Source: an uncultured Selenomonadales bacterium
GTDB taxonomy: Bacteria > Bacillota > Negativicutes > Selenomonadales > Selenomonadaceae
DNA length: 9,760 nt
Reading direction: 5' to 3'
Assembly (NCBI GenBank): GCA_946403735.1
Contig: CAMJAZ010000036.1
Span: 1 to 9,760, forward strand
Made by a program: the position numbers and the translations under genes. The notes beneath the pieces are model-generated. The model was not told where the DNA came from. It was given only the letters and a program-made list of their open reading frames with translations, and did no database searches. Below, in pieces: positions 1 through 7,076 of the stretch. How positions within the stretch are numbered: position 1 is the stretch's first letter; every line of letters begins with the position of its first letter.

Positions 1-7
1 ATAATAA

Positions 8-358
8 TTAAAAATTTTTAACGAATATTTAAAGCTTTGCGAAGAAAAATCTGTTCGTCCGATAATATGTTTGCCGCCATTTAGTGAAGGCTTTATAAAA
101 TATTTCAGTAAAAAGAAAATAGATGAACTCCGTTATATCGTTAAGGATGCGCAAAAAAAATATCCAGATGTCGTTTTCTTCGATGGCTGGAAAGCAGAAG
201 GCTTTTCAGATTTAGATTTTGCCGATTCTAGCCATTTAAATTTTAAAGGCGCGGCAAAATTCAGTACAATGCTTAACGATGTTATTGAGGAATTGGAATC
301 AAATAAACGTAATTTGAGGTGGAATTTTGAAAGGAAAATTAGTATTGGCAGACGGTAG
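8..358 (+). pseudogene. C-terminal remnant of an SGNH/DltD-like hydrolase or acyltransferase
   Basis: The frame is open from base 8 to a TAG at 356-358 and encodes about 116 residues. Its end carries a D-S-S-H-L-N-x-x-G-A signature (encoded around 227-256), which resembles the last catalytic block (Asp and His, motif DxxH) of SGNH/GDSL hydrolases and DltD-like acyltransferases. Preceding text such as SVRPIICLPPFSEGF fits the core beta-strand before that block. Family members are usually around 300 residues or more, so the serine block is missing. Two consecutive in-frame TAA codons lie at 2-7, all three + frames have a stop within the first 21 bases, and the first ordinary start is TTG at 71, inside the conserved part. 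A single T missing near base 9 would restore an upstream frame, so this may be a frameshifted gene, a decayed gene or a sequence error. It overlaps carA by 32 bp. Confidence 0.55.
316..322 (+). promoter_or_regulatory. ribosome binding site deciding the TTG start of carA
   Basis: GAGGTGG lies 4 bases before the TTG at 327 and inside the end of the upstream frame. No ATG or GTG in the carA frame is better placed, so it supports the TTG start. Confidence 0.65.
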
Positions 359-1400
359 CGTCTTTCACGGTCAACTTTTCGGCGGTTCAAATGCGAATGC
401 CGAAGGCGAAGTTGTTTTTAACACGGGAATGACAGGTTACCAAGAAATTTTAACAGACCCGTCATATTGCCGCCAAATTGTTACTTTGACTTACCCTTTA
501 ATCGGCAATTACGGTACGGCGAAAATTTTTAATCAAAGTCGAAAAAGTTTTGTCGGCGGACTGGTTATCGGCGAACTTTGTGAAACGCCGTCAAGTTCCA
601 GTATGGAAAAGACGCTTTCCGAATATTTAGCGGCGGAAAGAATCGCTTGCATTTATGACGTTGACACCCGCGCATTGACAAAACGTATTCGCTCAACTGG
701 TACGATGAAAGGCGTTATTGTCAGCGAATATACTTCACAGCCAACGATTGATGAAATGATGAAATTGCCACTTCGCAAAAATGTTGTGGAGCAAGTGTCG
801 ACGCCTGCCGCTTATACGATTGACGCGATAAATAAAAATGCGCCGTTCGTCGTTGCAATGGACTTCGGCGTTAAAGAACATATTATTGACAGTTTGCACA
901 ATCTCGGTTGCAAAATTACCGTCGTTCCAGCAAGTACACCTGCTGAAAAAATTTTGGCAATGAATCCAGACGGAATTTTCCTTTCAAACGGTCCTGGCGA
1001 TCCTAAAGATTTGCCTAACGTCATTGCTGAAGTTAGAAAGTTAATTGGACGCAAGCCGATTTTTGGAATTTGTTTAGGTCATCAACTTTTGGCGTTGGCA
1101 ATGGGTGCGAATACTTACAAGCTGAAATTTGGTCATCGCGGCTCGAATCAGCCTGTAAAAAATTTAAAAACTGGCAGAGTTTATATAACGTCGCAAAATC
1201 ACGGTTACGCCGTCGATGAAAAATCTTTGCACAACTTGCCCGTTGAAATTACGTACATTTCAATGAATGACGGCACGGTTGAGGGTATGCGCCATAAAAC
1301 TTTGCCGATTTATTCGGTGCAGTACCACCCCGAAGCGTCGCCTGGTCCAACGGACAATATGTATTTGTTCGACGAATTTTTAACTATGATGAAAAAATAA
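327..1400 (+). CDS. carA: carbamoyl-phosphate synthase, small (glutaminase) subunit
   Basis: The 357-residue product is the glutamine amidotransferase subunit of carbamoyl-phosphate synthase. It releases ammonia from glutamine and channels it to the large subunit CarB, giving carbamoyl phosphate for pyrimidine and arginine synthesis in the cytoplasm. The N-terminal CarA domain (about 1-150) has the typical EVVFNTGMTGYQEILTDPSY segment. The C-terminal class I glutamine amidotransferase domain (about 172-355) has the nucleophile Cys249 in GICLGHQ and the His334/Glu336 pair in QYHPEASPGP. Length matches the family. The start is TTG at 327, supported by GAGGTGG at 316-322 and by the N-terminus KLVLADGSVFHG, which is where CarA proteins begin. 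It overlaps the upstream remnant by 32 bp. Unusually, carB does not follow: 20 bp after the stop the convergent murI gene ends. Confidence 0.96.
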   Translation: MKGKLVLADGSVFHGQLFGGSNANAEGEVVFNTGMTGYQEILTDPSYCRQIVTLTYPLIGNYGTAKIFNQSRKSFVGGLVIGELCETPSSSSMEKTLSEYLAAERIACIYDVDTRALTKRIRSTGTMKGVIVSEYTSQPTIDEMMKLPLRKNVVEQVSTPAAYTIDAINKNAPFVVAMDFGVKEHIIDSLHNLGCKITVVPASTPAEKILAMNPDGIFLSNGPGDPKDLPNVIAEVRKLIGRKPIFGICLGHQLLALAMGANTYKLKFGHRGSNQPVKNLKTGRVYITSQNHGYAVDEKSLHNLPVEITYISMNDGTVEGMRHKTLPIYSVQYHPEASPGPTDNMYLFDEFLTMMKK

Positions 1401-1420
1401 TTTATCGTGAATTTTAAAAT

Positions 1421-2200
1421 TTAAATGAAAAACATTTCGTCAAGGCGCTGTAAATAATTTTCCAGCCGCGCTAATTCTTCCGACGAAGTTACACGCCGTC
1501 CCGAGTAGAAATATTCGACGGACGGATTTTTTTTGCCCTTACCAATTTTCAAATTTGCCAGCCGTACAAGCTGATTCAACGTCCCCGCATTGCCGTCTAA
1601 AATTTTAATATGCGCGGGCAAAATTTTTTTCATCGTGTCTTTGAAATAGTTGAAGTGCGTACAGCCCAAAACTATCGACGAAAAATTTTTGAAGTCGTAC
1701 GGTGCAAATTCTTCACGCAAATAATTTTCTACAGCGCTGGAATTAAATTCTTGCCGCTCCGCAAAATCTACAAGTTTTTGCATGGCGTGAAGTTCCACAA
1801 AATTTTTAGCGTCTAGGCGGTCAATCAAGTTGTAAATTTTTTCGCCGCGAACTGTAATTTCAGTAGCCGCTACAAAAACTTTTTTATGCGGGTACAAATC
1901 CAGCGCAACTTTAATGGCTGGTTCCATTCCGATAATTGGCAGAGAATATTTTTCACGCATTGCACGTACAGCGACGGAAGTTGCCGTATTGCAAGCCACG
2001 ACGATAGCGCCAACATTTTGTGTCGTCAAAAATTTAAATGCCGCGTCGACGTAGTTTAAAACTTGTTCGCGCGTCTTTGTGCCGTAGGGTACGTTGTCTT
2101 CATCAGCAAAAAAAATAAATTTTTCATCAGGCAAAATTTTCATTGCGTGATGAAGTACGGAAAGCCCACCAATTCCTGAATCAAAAAATGCTATCTTCAT
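1421..2200 (-). CDS. murI: glutamate racemase
   Basis: The product (259 residues from the preferred ATG) interconverts L- and D-glutamate without a cofactor and supplies D-glutamate for peptidoglycan precursors. Visible landmarks are the N-terminal FFDSGIGGLSVL with the acid Asp7-Ser8 pair, the PYGTKT segment at about 39-44, the first catalytic cysteine Cys70 in VVACNTATS, and the second catalytic cysteine Cys180 in LGCTHFNYF. All are expected for the Asp/Glu racemase family, and the length is normal. A GTG at 2218 would add six residues (MTRRKS), but GGAGGAAG at 2204-2211 is correctly spaced for the ATG at 2200 and would lie inside the coding part if GTG were used, so ATG is chosen. It is the last gene of the AGCS-DUF512-murI run, 20 bp after the DUF512 stop, and it converges on carA with a 20 bp gap. 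Confidence 0.95.
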   Translation of the reverse strand: MKIAFFDSGIGGLSVLHHAMKILPDEKFIFFADEDNVPYGTKTREQVLNYVDAAFKFLTTQNVGAIVVACNTATSVAVRAMREKYSLPIIGMEPAIKVALDLYPHKKVFVAATEITVRGEKIYNLIDRLDAKNFVELHAMQKLVDFAERQEFNSSAVENYLREEFAPYDFKNFSSIVLGCTHFNYFKDTMKKILPAHIKILDGNAGTLNQLVRLANLKIGKGKKNPSVEYFYSGRRVTSSEELARLENYLQRLDEMFFI

Positions 2201-2220
2201 AGACTTCCTCCGCGTCACAA

Positions 2221-3513
2221 TTAATTTCCGCTTAAAACTTTTCTAAATTCCGCACCGTTTGAAATTGGGATAATATGCGCGGGAAAAATTTTTTGCAAAT
2301 CGTCAAGCGAAACATCATCAAGAAAAACATTTTCTCCAAAACGAATTGCAGTACTTGGAATTAAAATTTTATCGCGTGGACGGTCAAATTTTTTAAGCGT
2401 GTCGATAATATCGCCGCCAGTCAAAAGTCCAGAAACATTTACGCCGCCGCCGAAAAATTTATTTTCAACGGGTAAAATCCTAGCGTCGAGGTTAGGATTT
2501 TTTTTAATTTCTTCGTCTACAAGCTTTTTAAAAACTTTAGCAATGGACGTGCCGCAAATTATATCGATAGCTTGTAGCTTGTAGCTGGTAGTTTGTAAAT
2601 TTTCGGCGTGAAATTCTTCAATGAAATTGCGCGTCATACCAATTCCGTTTTCAATCTGCGGGAAGTCGTCATAAAATTCGACGGGCGGCATTTCAAGTTC
2701 CGCTAAAAAATAAAATTCGTCGGCAAGATAAATAAAAGTTTGTCCGCATTTGCCGCGCAGTTGACGCTGATATTTTTCAACTTGCTGAATGACTTTCAAC
2801 GCGCCAGCTTTATCGAATTGCGTCAATGGAAATTTATCACGGCGATATTTCGTCACGCCAACTGGTACAATCGCCAAGCTTAAAGCATTGGGGCGTTTCA
2901 AAATTTCTTCGATAGTAAAATTTAATTCGTCGCCGTCATTTAAATTTGGACAAAGTACAATCTGCGTGTGGTATTCGACGCCAGCAGAATCAAGTTTATT
3001 AAGTTGAGTTTGAATTTTCGCGGCAAGTGGTGTACGCATAATTTTTTCACGTACAGCAGGATTCATGGCGTGAATTGAAATGTACAGCGGCGATAAGTGA
3101 AAATTTTTTATGCGCTTGAAGTCGTCGTCATTCAAATTCGTCAGCGTTATAAAATTTCCGTACAAAAAAGAAAGGCGATAATCATCGTCTTTCACAGATA
3201 AAGTTTTACGCATATTCGGCGCAATCATATCGACGAAACAAAATACGCAATGATTTTTACAAATTTTAATTCCGTCGAAGACCGCTGATTCAAATTCGAC
3301 GCCAAGTTCTTCGTCAACGTCTTTGTCGAAAGATTTTGATTCGCGGCTACCGTCTGCGTGTTCAATTAAAATTTCAATTTTTTCTTCAGCAAATTCAAAA
3401 CTAAAATCGATTATATCACGAAGTTTTTTACCATTGACTTGTAAAATTTTATCGCCGATAACTAAACCAATTTTTTGAGCTAAACTATTTTCTTCTACAT
3501 TTGAAATTTTCAT
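2221..3513 (-). CDS. DUF512 family protein: PDZ plus radical-SAM-like iron-sulfur domain
   Basis: The 430-residue protein has an N-terminal PDZ-like segment (about 1-60: SLAQKIGLVIGDKILQVNG). A cysteine cluster Cys85-x3-Cys89-x2-Cys92 follows, as in radical SAM enzymes that bind a 4Fe-4S cluster. A TIM-barrel-like region to about residue 300 carries LYISIHAMNPAVREKIMRT. The C-terminal DUF512 domain (about 315-430) has ENKFFGGGVNVSGLLTGGDI. This architecture is widespread in Clostridia, Negativicutes and cyanobacteria, and its reaction is not established to my knowledge. Two oddities are visible. Residues about 306-316 (LQTTSYKLQAI), at the boundary of the two main domains, are encoded by a 7-nt tandem repeat. 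The start codon itself lies in a second 7-nt repeat array, so no normally spaced Shine-Dalgarno is present (GAGGA ends 14 bases upstream). It follows the AGCS gene by 34 bp and precedes murI by 20 bp, so the three are probably co-transcribed. Confidence 0.9.
   Translation of the reverse strand: MKISNVEENSLAQKIGLVIGDKILQVNGKKLRDIIDFSFEFAEEKIEILIEHADGSRESKSFDKDVDEELGVEFESAVFDGIKICKNHCVFCFVDMIAPNMRKTLSVKDDDYRLSFLYGNFITLTNLNDDDFKRIKNFHLSPLYISIHAMNPAVREKIMRTPLAAKIQTQLNKLDSAGVEYHTQIVLCPNLNDGDELNFTIEEILKRPNALSLAIVPVGVTKYRRDKFPLTQFDKAGALKVIQQVEKYQRQLRGKCGQTFIYLADEFYFLAELEMPPVEFYDDFPQIENGIGMTRNFIEEFHAENLQTTSYKLQAIDIICGTSIAKVFKKLVDEEIKKNPNLDARILPVENKFFGGGVNVSGLLTGGDIIDTLKKFDRPRDKILIPSTAIRFGENVFLDDVSLDDLQKIFPAHIIPISNGAEFRKVLSGN
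2569..2596 (-). repeat. 7-nt tandem repeat array inside the DUF512 gene
   Basis: Four head-to-tail heptamers read on the + strand as AGCTTGT (2569-2575), AGCTTGT (2576-2582), AGCTGGT (2583-2589) and AGTTTGT (2590-2596). On the coding strand this gives ACAAGCT-type units, translated as LQTTSYKLQ in the linker between the radical-SAM-like and DUF512 domains. Since 7 is not a multiple of 3, changes in unit number would usually shift the frame. Confidence 0.8.
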
Positions 3514-3545
3514 TACGAATTACGCATTCCTCATTACGCATTAAT
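3511..3545 (-). repeat. 7-nt tandem repeat array covering the DUF512 start codon and the upstream gap
   Basis: Read on the + strand, the units are CATTACG (3511-3517), AATTACG (3518-3524), CATTCCT (3525-3531), CATTACG (3532-3538) and the degenerate CATTAAT (3539-3545). The array fills almost the whole 34 bp between the AGCS stop (3548-3550) and DUF512. It supplies the DUF512 start codon (CAT at 3511-3513) and an SD-like GAGGA at 3528-3532. Confidence 0.75.
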
Positions 3546-3547
3546 TA

Positions 3548-4969
3548 TTACATTCCGCGCGAACCTTGATAATCAATTTCAGCGCCTTTTCTTTCCTTTT
3601 CAACAATTTCCTTTTCATAGTGGAAACATTCATCGGCAATATCTTTGTTGAGAATCAGCAAACAAATTAAATTCGGAATTGCCATTAAACCGTTCATCGT
3701 GTCTGAAAAATTCCATACAACGTCCAAAGTTTGTGTCGCGCCTATAAAAGTTATGCAACTGAAAACTGCGCGGTAAAGATAAATAACTTTGCGGTTGCTG
3801 ATGAGATATTCAAGCGATTTTTCACCGTAATATTCCCAGCCTAAAATGGTTGAGTACGCGAAAAGTGCTAAGCTAATCGACACGATAACGCGCGCCCAAT
3901 CGCCGAAAACTGTACCAAAAGCTAAAATCGTAAGTTCAGCGCCAGATATAAGTTTTCCTGTAGAAACATCAACAGAACCGAGCATTCCTGAACTTGCAAT
4001 AACCGTACCAGTCAAGAAACAAATTATCATCGTGTCAAAAAAAGTTCCCGTCATGTTGACATAGCCTTGACGCGACGCATGGTCAGTACGTGCCGCCGCC
4101 GCCGCGATTGGTGCAGAACCTAAACCAGCTTCATTTGAAAATACGCCACGTGCTACGCCCCAACGCATTGCAGTTAGCATTGTTGCAACGATTGAACCGC
4201 CGACACCGCCTGCTACTGCCTCTGTTGAAAATGCCATTTGAATCATAGTCAGCCAACCTGCGGGAACGTTTTCAAAGTTCACGATAATAACAATTAACGT
4301 TACGACGACATAAAATGCCGCCATTGACGGAACAATTACGCTTGAAACTTTGCCGATTGAATGAACGCCGCGCATTAAAACTGCCAGTGAACAAACTGTT
4401 AAGATTAAACCAGTTATCCAAGTTGGCACAGCGAAACTTGCATTAAACGACGCGCTGATTGAATTAGCCTGCGTCATATTGCCGATACCGAATGACGCGC
4501 AAACTGCGAAAAATGCAAATAAAACTGCCATAACGCGCCCAAATACTCCGCCGATACCGTTTTTCATCGCGTACATTGGACCGCCAGCCATTTCGCCGAC
4601 TGAATTGGTTTCACGATATTTTACAGCTAAAACGGATTCGCCGTATTTAGTCGAAAGTCCGAACGCCGCGCTAATCCACATCCAAACTATTGCGCCAGGT
4701 CCACCAAGTACCATTGCCGTTGCAACGCCGACAATGTTGCCCGTGCCGACTGTTGCTGAAAGTGCCGTCATCAGCGATTGAAACGGCGATAAGTCCCCGT
4801 CGTGACGATCTTTTTTCTGCATTATCAATTTTATGGCGTAAACTAAATTTTTCCACGGCAAAAATTTCAATCGCACCGTAAGAAAAATTCCTGTGCCGAC
4901 CAACAGCGCAAGCATCACTGGACCCCATACGAAGTTGTTCACGTCGTTTAGAAGTTGTGACAAATCCAT
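3548..4969 (-). CDS. sodium:alanine/glycine symporter, AGCS family
   Basis: The 473-residue integral membrane protein belongs to the alanine or glycine:cation symporter family, which imports small neutral amino acids with Na+. Family motifs are clear: ATVGTGNIVGVATAMVLGGP at about 72-91, GGPMYAM at 129-135, GVFSNEAGLGSAPIAAAAA at about 275-293 and GWEYYGEKS at about 377-385. Roughly ten or eleven hydrophobic segments are visible, with a charged C-terminal tail. Length is as expected. ATG at 4969 is preceded by AAGGAGG (4980-4986) at a 10 base spacing. It has its own promoter and a terminator-like hairpin just upstream, and it is the first gene of a probable unit with the DUF512 gene and murI. 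Import of alanine or glycine would suit the cell-wall link of murI, but that is inference, and the exact substrate cannot be read from sequence. Confidence 0.93.
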   Translation of the reverse strand: MDLSQLLNDVNNFVWGPVMLALLVGTGIFLTVRLKFLPWKNLVYAIKLIMQKKDRHDGDLSPFQSLMTALSATVGTGNIVGVATAMVLGGPGAIVWMWISAAFGLSTKYGESVLAVKYRETNSVGEMAGGPMYAMKNGIGGVFGRVMAVLFAFFAVCASFGIGNMTQANSISASFNASFAVPTWITGLILTVCSLAVLMRGVHSIGKVSSVIVPSMAAFYVVVTLIVIIVNFENVPAGWLTMIQMAFSTEAVAGGVGGSIVATMLTAMRWGVARGVFSNEAGLGSAPIAAAAARTDHASRQGYVNMTGTFFDTMIICFLTGTVIASSGMLGSVDVSTGKLISGAELTILAFGTVFGDWARVIVSISLALFAYSTILGWEYYGEKSLEYLISNRKVIYLYRAVFSCITFIGATQTLDVVWNFSDTMNGLMAIPNLICLLILNKDIADECFHYEKEIVEKERKGAEIDYQGSRGM

Positions 4970-5005
4970 TAAAAATTAACCTCCTTCAAAAATTTTAAAT
5001 AAAAA

Positions 5006-5036
5006 ACGCTGAAATTTATTAAAATAATTCCAGCGT
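5006..5036 (-). terminator. intrinsic terminator downstream of the PTS gene, overlapping the AGCS promoter start region
   Basis: On the - strand the arms ACGCTG (5036-5031) and CAGCGT (5011-5006) pair. Further AT pairs form inside, and TTTTTT (5006-5001 region) follows at once. It lies 80 bp after the stop of the PTS gene and about 35 bp before the AGCS start. The -10 of the AGCS promoter (5039-5044) directly abuts the first arm. Confidence 0.7.
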
Positions 5037-5038
5037 CA

Positions 5039-5068
5039 ATTATAATTTAAATTTAACAATATTGTCAA
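5039..5068 (-). promoter_or_regulatory. sigma-A promoter of the AGCS-DUF512-murI unit
   Basis: On the - strand a consensus TTGACA (5068-5063), an 18 base AT-rich spacer and a consensus TATAAT (5044-5039) are present. The start site would fall near 5032, that is, inside the first arm of the hairpin at 5006-5036. Confidence 0.8.
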
Positions 5069-5115
5069 TTTTCAGCGGCGTTGTATACAGCTTAATACAT
5101 AGGTTAAAAAAGTTT

Positions 5116-7056
5116 TTATAATGCCGCAGTTATCAAGTTATCGCCCTGTGAAATATTTGCGCCGTCAGCCGTGACAATATCTTTATATTCACCGTGATTC
5201 GTGACAAGAACAGGCGTTATGACGGGATAGCCAGCCTTTTTTATTTTGTCTATGTCAAATTCAATTAGCAACTGCCCCTGTTTAATTTTATCGCCTTGCT
5301 GAACGTGAGTTTTAAAGCCGTCGCCATTCATCTTGACAGTGTCCATTCCAATGTGAATTAAAATTTCAGCGCCTTTAGAAGTTTTAATGCCAATCGCGTG
5401 ACCAGTTGGGAAAAGCGTTGTAACTTCGCCGTCAGCAGGTGCTACAACTTGACCGACTGTAGGATTAACTGCAATTCCTTTACCGAGCAAGCCGCTTGCA
5501 AAAACTTCGTCAGGTACGTCAGGAAGTGCAACTAAACCGCCAGTCAATGGGCTTTTCAAAATTTCGCGTTCAACGCCTTGTGATTCATTCTGCGCTACGC
5601 TAACATCATTTGCCGTAGTAGTTTCAGCCGTTTCAACTGCTTCAACTGTGGGTACGTCGTCTTTGTAAGTTGGAAATGCCATTGCAAAACCTGCCGCGAA
5701 GGCAACTGCTGAAACAATCATTCCGTTGTACATTCCGCTAACGTCATTTGTTGCAGGGTCGATAAAGCAAGGATATTGAAATACGCCGAGTCCACCGAAA
5801 ATGAACAGTTTAACGCCGAGCAACGCTACCAATGCGCCACCAATCGCGCCGCCGATACATGACATTATAAAAAATTTTTTACGCGGCAACGTCACGCCGT
5901 AAATTGCAGGTTCAGTGACGCCAAAAATTCCACTTAAAAATGCAGGAATTGCAATACCTTTCAACTTTTGGTCTTTCGTCTTAAGTATAATTGCAAGTAC
6001 TACGCCAATTTGCGCAAACGTCGTACCGAACATTGTTATAATGACAGGGTCTGCGCCGAAGGTTACAATATTTTGAATCATAATCGGAATTAAGCCCCAA
6101 TGGAGTCCGAACATGACAAAAATTTGCCAAAAACCGCCAATAAATATTCCAGCTAATATTGGGCTAATATTGAAAATGCCTGTAGCCGCCGCACCGACTG
6201 CTTGACCTGCCCAAGTTGCCGCTGGTCCAACTGCTAACAATGTCAATGGGATCATCGTTAATAATGTGCAAAATGGTACGCCAAAACCTTTTAACAGAGC
6301 TGGTATGACGCTTGTATAAAATTTTTCAACTTTTGAGCCGACCCATACCGCTAAAATTATCGGGATAACGCTTGACGTGTAATTCATCAAAATCACGGGG
6401 ATTCCTAAAAATTCAACGTGTATTTGCGATTCAAAAATTGTTCCCGTCAAAACGTCGTAAAGTGTTTCGCCCGCCATCATTTGTCCCAATGAAGGATACA
6501 CTAATGACGCCCCTATTGCCATTGCCGCAAATTCGCTCATCTTGAATTTTTTCGAGGCAGTGTAGCCTAAAAATACTGGCAAGAAATAGAAAAATGCGTC
6601 GCCGATAACCGACATAATTTTATAAGTGCCGCCGTTAGTGTCAAGAATGTTGAATGCCGCTAAAAGTGCCGTCAAGCCTTTGACCATACCACTTGCAGCC
6701 AAAACGCCAAGTACTGGTGTAAAAATTCCGCTAACGGTGTCGATAAACATATCCAGCGGCTTTTTAGGCGCGTCATCTTCTGCCGCCGAGTCACCGCCTG
6801 CGCCTTGAATGCCTTGTGACGCTAAAATTTCGTCGAAAACTTCTCCCACCTGATTGCCGATGACAACTTGATACTGCCCCCCGCTCTGTACGACAGTTAC
6901 AACGCCGTCCATTTTTTTCAAAACGTCAGTATTGGCTTTGCCTTCGTCTTTGAGTTTGAACCTCAAGCGCGTTATACAGTGCGCCAATGAAATGACGTTT
7001 TCTTTGCCGCCAACATTTTTTACAATGTCAGCCGCCAATTTGGTGTACTTAGCCAT
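5116..7056 (-). CDS. bglP: PTS permease, beta-glucoside (BglP) type, EIIBCA
   Basis: The 646-residue fused permease takes up and phosphorylates a sugar at the expense of PEP via HPr. Domain order is EIIB (about 1-80), EIIC (about 100-465) and EIIA (about 495-646). EIIB carries the phosphorylated cysteine Cys27 in SLAHCITRLRF. EIIC is a multi-spanning membrane domain with GVTEPAIYG (379-387) and the GLHWGLIP segment. EIIA carries the phospho-histidine His568 in ILIHIGMDTV and the helper His553 in PTGHAIGI. A low-complexity linker rich in Thr, Ala and Glu (about 467-495) joins C to A. ATG at 7056 follows GGAGGGG (7063-7069). It lies 20 bp after the antiterminator gene and shares its leader, so induction by its own substrate is expected. 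The substrate class (beta-glucoside, or another disaccharide of the sucrose/trehalose-like group) is inferred from family and from LicT. No phospho-glycosidase is in the window. Confidence 0.92.
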   Translation of the reverse strand: MAKYTKLAADIVKNVGGKENVISLAHCITRLRFKLKDEGKANTDVLKKMDGVVTVVQSGGQYQVVIGNQVGEVFDEILASQGIQGAGGDSAAEDDAPKKPLDMFIDTVSGIFTPVLGVLAASGMVKGLTALLAAFNILDTNGGTYKIMSVIGDAFFYFLPVFLGYTASKKFKMSEFAAMAIGASLVYPSLGQMMAGETLYDVLTGTIFESQIHVEFLGIPVILMNYTSSVIPIILAVWVGSKVEKFYTSVIPALLKGFGVPFCTLLTMIPLTLLAVGPAATWAGQAVGAAATGIFNISPILAGIFIGGFWQIFVMFGLHWGLIPIMIQNIVTFGADPVIITMFGTTFAQIGVVLAIILKTKDQKLKGIAIPAFLSGIFGVTEPAIYGVTLPRKKFFIMSCIGGAIGGALVALLGVKLFIFGGLGVFQYPCFIDPATNDVSGMYNGMIVSAVAFAAGFAMAFPTYKDDVPTVEAVETAETTTANDVSVAQNESQGVEREILKSPLTGGLVALPDVPDEVFASGLLGKGIAVNPTVGQVVAPADGEVTTLFPTGHAIGIKTSKGAEILIHIGMDTVKMNGDGFKTHVQQGDKIKQGQLLIEFDIDKIKKAGYPVITPVLVTNHGEYKDIVTADGANISQGDNLITAAL

Positions 7057-7076
7057 AAAAATCCCCTCCAGTAAGG

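Noticed and set aside
133..390. 85-codon - strand frame across the SGNH remnant and carA start
   Set aside because: It overlaps two better supported + strand frames and has no recognisable motif or ribosome site.
1410..1421. AATTTTAAAATT palindrome between the convergent carA and murI genes as a terminator
   Set aside because: It is a purely A/T 12-mer with no loop or GC pairs, too weak to call a terminator. Such AAATTT words are common throughout the window.
2198..2218. GTG at 2218 as the murI start
   Set aside because: The GGAGGAAG ribosome site is correctly placed for the ATG at 2200, and glutamate racemases begin with the MKIAFFDSG-like strand encoded there.
2569..3545. CRISPR array from the short repeats
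   Set aside because: The units are contiguous 7-mers without spacers. There are no 20 to 40 base repeats with unique spacers and no cas genes.
4671..4928. Open - strand frame of 85 codons, and + strand frames at 4479-4781 and 4690-4881
   Set aside because: All lie inside the well-supported AGCS gene in other frames, and their translations show no family motifs. They are shadows.
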